Source of the DNA: Lentzea sp. NEAU-D7 | Lineage (GTDB): Bacteria > Actinomycetota > Actinomycetes > Mycobacteriales > Pseudonocardiaceae | Direction: 5' to 3' | Assembly: GCF_026242055.1 (NCBI RefSeq) | Contig: NZ_JAPJDL010000003.1 | Span: 62,001 to 126,000 of the forward strand | DNA: 64,000 nt | Part shown: in pieces, positions 60,977 through 64,000 of the stretch | Position numbering within the stretch: the first letter of the stretch is position 1 | Layout of the letters: the number at the start of each line of letters is the position of its first letter | The notes under the pieces: generated by a model | Told to the model about the DNA's origin: nothing | The model's database searches: none | The model's input: the letters and a program-made list of their open reading frames with translations, nothing else | Position numbers and translations under genes: made by a program

Positions 60977-61852
60977 CTACCGGGCGTACTGGACGTCCGC
61001 GTCCCAAAGGGTGAAGCCGAGCTTCGTGTACACGCGGACCGCCGCGGTGTTGTCCGACTCGACGTAGAGCATCACTTCCTTGACGCCCTGTTCGCGCAGG
61101 TGCCGCAGGCCGGCGAGGGTGAGCGCCTTGCCCAGGCCGCCGCCCTGCCGATCGGGGTCGACGCCCACGACGTAGACCTCGCCCAGTTCGGGCGTGTGCA
61201 CCTTCGTCCAGTGGAACCCCGCCAGCCTGTCGTCCGCGTCGAACGCGAGCAGGAAGCCCTCGGGGTCGAACCAGGGTTCGTCCTCCTTGGCGCGAACGTC
61301 CTCGATGGACATCGCGCCCTGCTCGGGGTGCCAGTCGAAGGCGCGGTGGTTCACGTAGACGACCGCGGCCTCGTCCTTGCCCGGGACGAACGGCCGGATC
61401 GTGAGGCCCTCGGGCAGCTCGGGCTCCGGCAGGTCGTTCTCGACGCGCAACCGCATCCGCAGCAGTTCGCGCACCTTGCGGAAGCCGAGCTTCTCCGCGA
61501 GCTTCTCGGCGTCCGGGTGGCCGCCGTGCGCCCAGATCCGCAGGGACTCCGGGGGGAGGGCCTTCACCAGCGCCTCGCCCACGCCCTGATGGCGGTGCTT
61601 CGGGTGCACGGCGAGCTCGGCGACCTTGTTGCCACCGGAGTCACCGATCAGGTCGACGTGCGCGTACCCGGCGAGCTCGCCGTCCAGGTGCGCGAGGAGG
61701 TGCCTGCTGCCTGTCGCGCCGGGGCGCATCCGCAGTCGCACGGCCTCGCCGACCGGGGCGACGCCATCGGTGCCCTGGGCCGCCTCCAGCAGACCCGTCA
61801 CCTCGGCGGCCTGGTCGGCCGTCAGCTCCTCGAACCAGCTCAGTTGCGCCAC
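60977..61852 (-). CDS. mshD: mycothiol synthase
   Basis: 291 aa, two GNAT domains: N-terminal (about 1-135, VAELAVHPKHRHQGVGEALV) and C-terminal (about 150-290, VYVVGVDPDRQGGGLGKAL), ending LYVESDNTAAVRVYTKLGF. MshD acetylates Cys-GlcN-Ins as the last step of mycothiol synthesis, the actinobacterial thiol buffer. Directly downstream of glnR (10-base gap), a conserved order in actinobacteria. Confidence 0.95.
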   Translation of the reverse strand: MAQLSWFEELTADQAAEVTGLLEAAQGTDGVAPVGEAVRLRMRPGATGSRHLLAHLDGELAGYAHVDLIGDSGGNKVAELAVHPKHRHQGVGEALVKALPPESLRIWAHGGHPDAEKLAEKLGFRKVRELLRMRLRVENDLPEPELPEGLTIRPFVPGKDEAAVVYVNHRAFDWHPEQGAMSIEDVRAKEDEPWFDPEGFLLAFDADDRLAGFHWTKVHTPELGEVYVVGVDPDRQGGGLGKALTLAGLRHLREQGVKEVMLYVESDNTAAVRVYTKLGFTLWDADVQYAR

Positions 61853-61862
61853 ACCGGCGAAC

Positions 61863-62624
61863 CTACCGCGCGATCAAACGCTCATCCAGGACGTGGGCGG
61901 AGTCGTCGATCTCCACCTCGTTCACCTCGGCCGGACGGCGCGACGAACCGGGGCGCGGCGGGCGGACGAACTTGTAGCCCACGTTGCGGACCGTGCCGAT
62001 GAGAGCCTCGTGCTCGGGGCCGAGCTTGGCGCGCAGCCGTCGCACGTGGACGTCGACCGTGCGGGTGCCGCCGAAGAAGTCGTAGCCCCAGACCTCCTGC
62101 AGCAGCTGGGCGCGGGTGAAGACCCGGCCCGCGTGCTGCGCGAGGTACTTGAGCAGCTCGAACTCCTTGTAGGTGAGGTCGAGCGGGCGGCCCTTGAGGC
62201 GCGCGGTGTAGGTGGCCTCGTCGATCACGAGGTCGCCGAGCTGGATCGCGCCGTCGCCACCGGGGACGGTGGTGCCGCGCCGCGAGCGGACCAGGCGCAG
62301 CCGGGCGTCGACCTCGGCGGGGCCGGAGTTCGGCAGCAGGATCTCGTCGACGGACCAGTCGGAGTTGACCGCGACCAGACCGCCCTCGGTGACGACGGCC
62401 ACCACGGGCACGTCCACACCGGACGAGTCGAGCAGGCGGCACAGCGAGCGCGCGCCGACCAGGTCGGTGCGGGCGTCGATCAGCACGATGTCGTGAGGAC
62501 CGGCTTCGAGGAGCGCGGAGACCTCGGGGCGCAAGGGGCGCACGGCGTGGGGAAGCAGAGCCAGTGCCGGAAGAACAGCCTCCGGGTCCGGGTCTGTCGT
62601 AAGCAGAAGCACGTCGATGCTCAT
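61863..62624 (-). CDS. glnR: GlnR-type orphan OmpR/PhoB-like regulator
   Basis: 253 aa from [10 protein letters not shown]. Receiver-like domain (1-120), in which [18 protein letters not shown] and [17 protein letters not shown] match GlnR rather than phosphorylated receivers. The winged helix (about 135-230) has [20 protein letters not shown] and [15 protein letters not shown]. GlnR governs nitrogen assimilation without a paired kinase. The mshD-glnR-pst neighbourhood is typical. A Pro/Arg tail of about 25 residues follows the DNA-binding domain. Confidence 0.93.
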   Translation of the reverse strand: MSIDVLLLTTDPDPEAVLPALALLPHAVRPLRPEVSALLEAGPHDIVLIDARTDLVGARSLCRLLDSSGVDVPVVAVVTEGGLVAVNSDWSVDEILLPNSGPAEVDARLRLVRSRRGTTVPGGDGAIQLGDLVIDEATYTARLKGRPLDLTYKEFELLKYLAQHAGRVFTRAQLLQEVWGYDFFGGTRTVDVHVRRLRAKLGPEHEALIGTVRNVGYKFVRPPRPGSSRRPAEVNEVEIDDSAHVLDERLIAR

Positions 62625-62705
62625 CGCGGCGCCCTCCAAATCGGCCGTGGACGGTCACCTCGACCAGACCAGCGGCGTACGGTGACCGGGCCCCGTTGCC
62701 TGCGG

Positions 62706-63521
62706 ATGACGGAGACAATACCGGTGCACCCCGAGAAAGTCCCAGGTCAAGAAGCCGTGCTCACACTTGTTTCCACAAGCGTCACGCCTGTTACATCCAT
62801 GTCACACGATGGGGTGCGTCTGCACGGCGTCCACTACAAGGGTGAAAGCGACCTCGCTTTCGTTGTGGGACATGGGTTCACGAACAACGTACGCAGGCCG
62901 TACGTCTCCCGCGTGCTCGCCCGGATGGCCAGGAAAGCCGGCGTCGTCGCGTTCGACTTCCGAGGGCACGGACGCTCCGAAGGGCGCTGCACGGTCGGCG
63001 CGGACGAGATCCACGACATCGAGGCCGCCGTTCTCAAGGCGCGCGAGCTCGGGTACTCGAAGATCGCGACCATCGGGTTCTCGATGGGCGCCTCGATCGT
63101 CCTGCGGCACGCGGCGCTGGGTGACACCAGGCCGGACGCCGTGGTCTCGGTGAGCGGGCCCGCCCGGTGGTGGTCGCGGGAGACCGCTCCCATGCGCCGG
63201 GTGCACTGGTTGCTGGAGCAGCCGCACGGCAAGCTCGCGGCACGCGCGCTCGGGGTTCGGCTCGGCGGCAGCTGGGTACAAGCGCCGGAGAGTCCGCTCG
63301 AGGTGGTCGGACGCATCACGCCGACCCCACTGCTGATCGTGCACGGTGACCTGGACCACTATTTCTCCGTGGACCACGCCAGGTCACTGCACCGCGCGTC
63401 CTCCGGACATGCCGAGTTGTGGATCGAACCCGGCATGCGGCACGCCGAATCGGCCGCGACTCCAGACCTGGTAGACCGGATGGCGGCATGGATCGCCGTT
63501 AACGTCGAGGACGAGGAATGA
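62706..63521 (+). CDS. alpha/beta hydrolase
   Basis: 271 aa from ATG at 62706, divergent from glnR. Nucleophile elbow GFSMGAS, oxyanion-strand FVVGHGFTNN, acid in VHGDLDHYF and His in PGMRHAES give the full triad. No signal peptide. Probably an esterase or lipase. Its stop overlaps the next start (ATGA). Confidence 0.9.
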   Translation: MTETIPVHPEKVPGQEAVLTLVSTSVTPVTSMSHDGVRLHGVHYKGESDLAFVVGHGFTNNVRRPYVSRVLARMARKAGVVAFDFRGHGRSEGRCTVGADEIHDIEAAVLKARELGYSKIATIGFSMGASIVLRHAALGDTRPDAVVSVSGPARWWSRETAPMRRVHWLLEQPHGKLAARALGVRLGGSWVQAPESPLEVVGRITPTPLLIVHGDLDHYFSVDHARSLHRASSGHAELWIEPGMRHAESAATPDLVDRMAAWIAVNVEDEE

Positions 63522-64000
63522 CTGCGCAGACCCCCGCACGGCCGCGAAAGAAGAAGTCCCGTCGCGGGAAGTTCCTCGTCATCACGGTGATCGTGCTGGG
63601 CGTGCTGCTCGTCGCCGCCGACTTCGCGCTGGCGGCGGCCGGGGAGTACCAGATCGCCCAGCGGATGCGGGAGAAGCTGCAGCTCAACGAGGACCCGTCG
63701 GTGCGCATCAACGGGTTCCCGTTCACCCTGCAGGCGCTGCGCGGCGACTACCAGCACGTCGAGATCCGCGCGTACGGCGTGCCGATCCGCAACGAGCAGC
63801 AGGGCGTCGACCTGCGTGACCTCGACGTCGAGGCGGACCTGCTGCACACCCGCGTCGAGCTCGCGGACCTGCTCGCGGGCAACGTCTCCAAGGCGACCAT
63901 CGACACCGTCAAAGGCAGCGTCCGGATCAAGGCGATGGACCTGAACCGGCTGGCGAACCAGGTGACGCCGTTCGACAAGCTCTCGATCGAGCCGGACAAC
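63518..64000 (+). CDS. DUF2993/LmeA-like protein (3' end outside window)
   Basis: The first 161 codons are present from the ATG that overlaps the hydrolase stop. A basic start (RPRKKKSRRGKF) is followed by one hydrophobic segment (LVITVIVLGVLLVAADFAL, residues about 19-37), a signal or anchor. Then SVRINGFPFTLQALRGDYQH and the repeated beta pattern of DUF2993, the family of mycobacterial LmeA, which binds phospholipids and aids lipomannan growth. Cut at the window end. Confidence 0.85.
   Translation, partial: MTAQTPARPRKKKSRRGKFLVITVIVLGVLLVAADFALAAAGEYQIAQRMREKLQLNEDPSVRINGFPFTLQALRGDYQHVEIRAYGVPIRNEQQGVDLRDLDVEADLLHTRVELADLLAGNVSKATIDTVKGSVRIKAMDLNRLANQVTPFDKLSIEPDN

Overview
The window is chromosomal DNA of a high-GC actinobacterium, most likely Pseudonocardiales (Lentzea, Saccharothrix or Amycolatopsis type). 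That placement is inferred from very high GC in most genes, mycothiol synthase beside a GlnR-type regulator, F420-type oxidoreductases, and a pSAM2-like integrative element in a tRNA-Lys gene. Most genes are packed with ATGA, GTGA or TGATG stop-start overlaps or with short convergent overlaps.

Left part (1-29.6 kb). After the tail of an aminotransferase gene comes an unusual cassette: an ECF-like sigma factor, two small proteins, a TPR-CHAT (caspase-like) protease and a convergent cytoplasmic subtilase. Next are a secreted Pro-rich protein, a MocR/YczE pair, a Clp-N protein with its small HTH regulator, a PP2C-like protein, a tRNA Glu-Asp-Phe cluster, a TetR/ScbR-like regulator, a copper chaperone/ATPase operon, a cold-shock gene, an L,D-transpeptidase lipoprotein, a glutamate-type binding protein, an MpaB-like oxygenase and a PPOX enzyme. 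An NfeD-like/flotillin/1477-aa AAA+ ATPase operon, an LLM oxidoreductase, a COG0523 GTPase and two tandem secreted serine hydrolases follow.

Integrated element (29855-41652). An actinomycete integrative and conjugative element (AICE) lies between a complete tRNA-Lys(TTT) gene and a second copy of that gene's 3' end: a 54-bp perfect repeat, 68 bp with one mismatch. It carries integrase, excisionase, a RepSA-like initiator, an FtsK/TraB translocase, small AICE proteins, a Pra-like activator, an HTH/DUF5919-like regulator and a Nudix protein resembling the pSAM2 immunity factor Pif. Its right end is visibly lower-GC cargo: an HD-domain protein, a two-TM pentapeptide-repeat protein, and a 489-aa protein that reads as two TM helices, a SAVED-like sensor and an mCpol (minimal CRISPR polymerase)-like cyclic-nucleotide synthase in one chain. 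This is the strongest candidate for an undescribed system: a one-polypeptide relative of the Panoptes/CBASS anti-phage logic.

Right part (41.7-64 kb). Ordinary chromosome: MFS exporter, a third serine hydrolase, a quinone-oxidoreductase-like enzyme, small membrane proteins, a DUF4241 protein divergent from a macrodomain/zinc-ribbon protein, a DusB-like tRNA dihydrouridine synthase, a lipoprotein, a GGDEF protein with an exceptionally complete Shine-Dalgarno, and a giant LCP cell-wall ligase. A phosphate regulon follows (phoU and pstSCAB, both with PHO-box direct repeats), then mshD, glnR, an alpha/beta hydrolase and the start of a DUF2993/LmeA-like gene cut by the window end.

No rRNA genes, CRISPR array or insertion sequence was seen.
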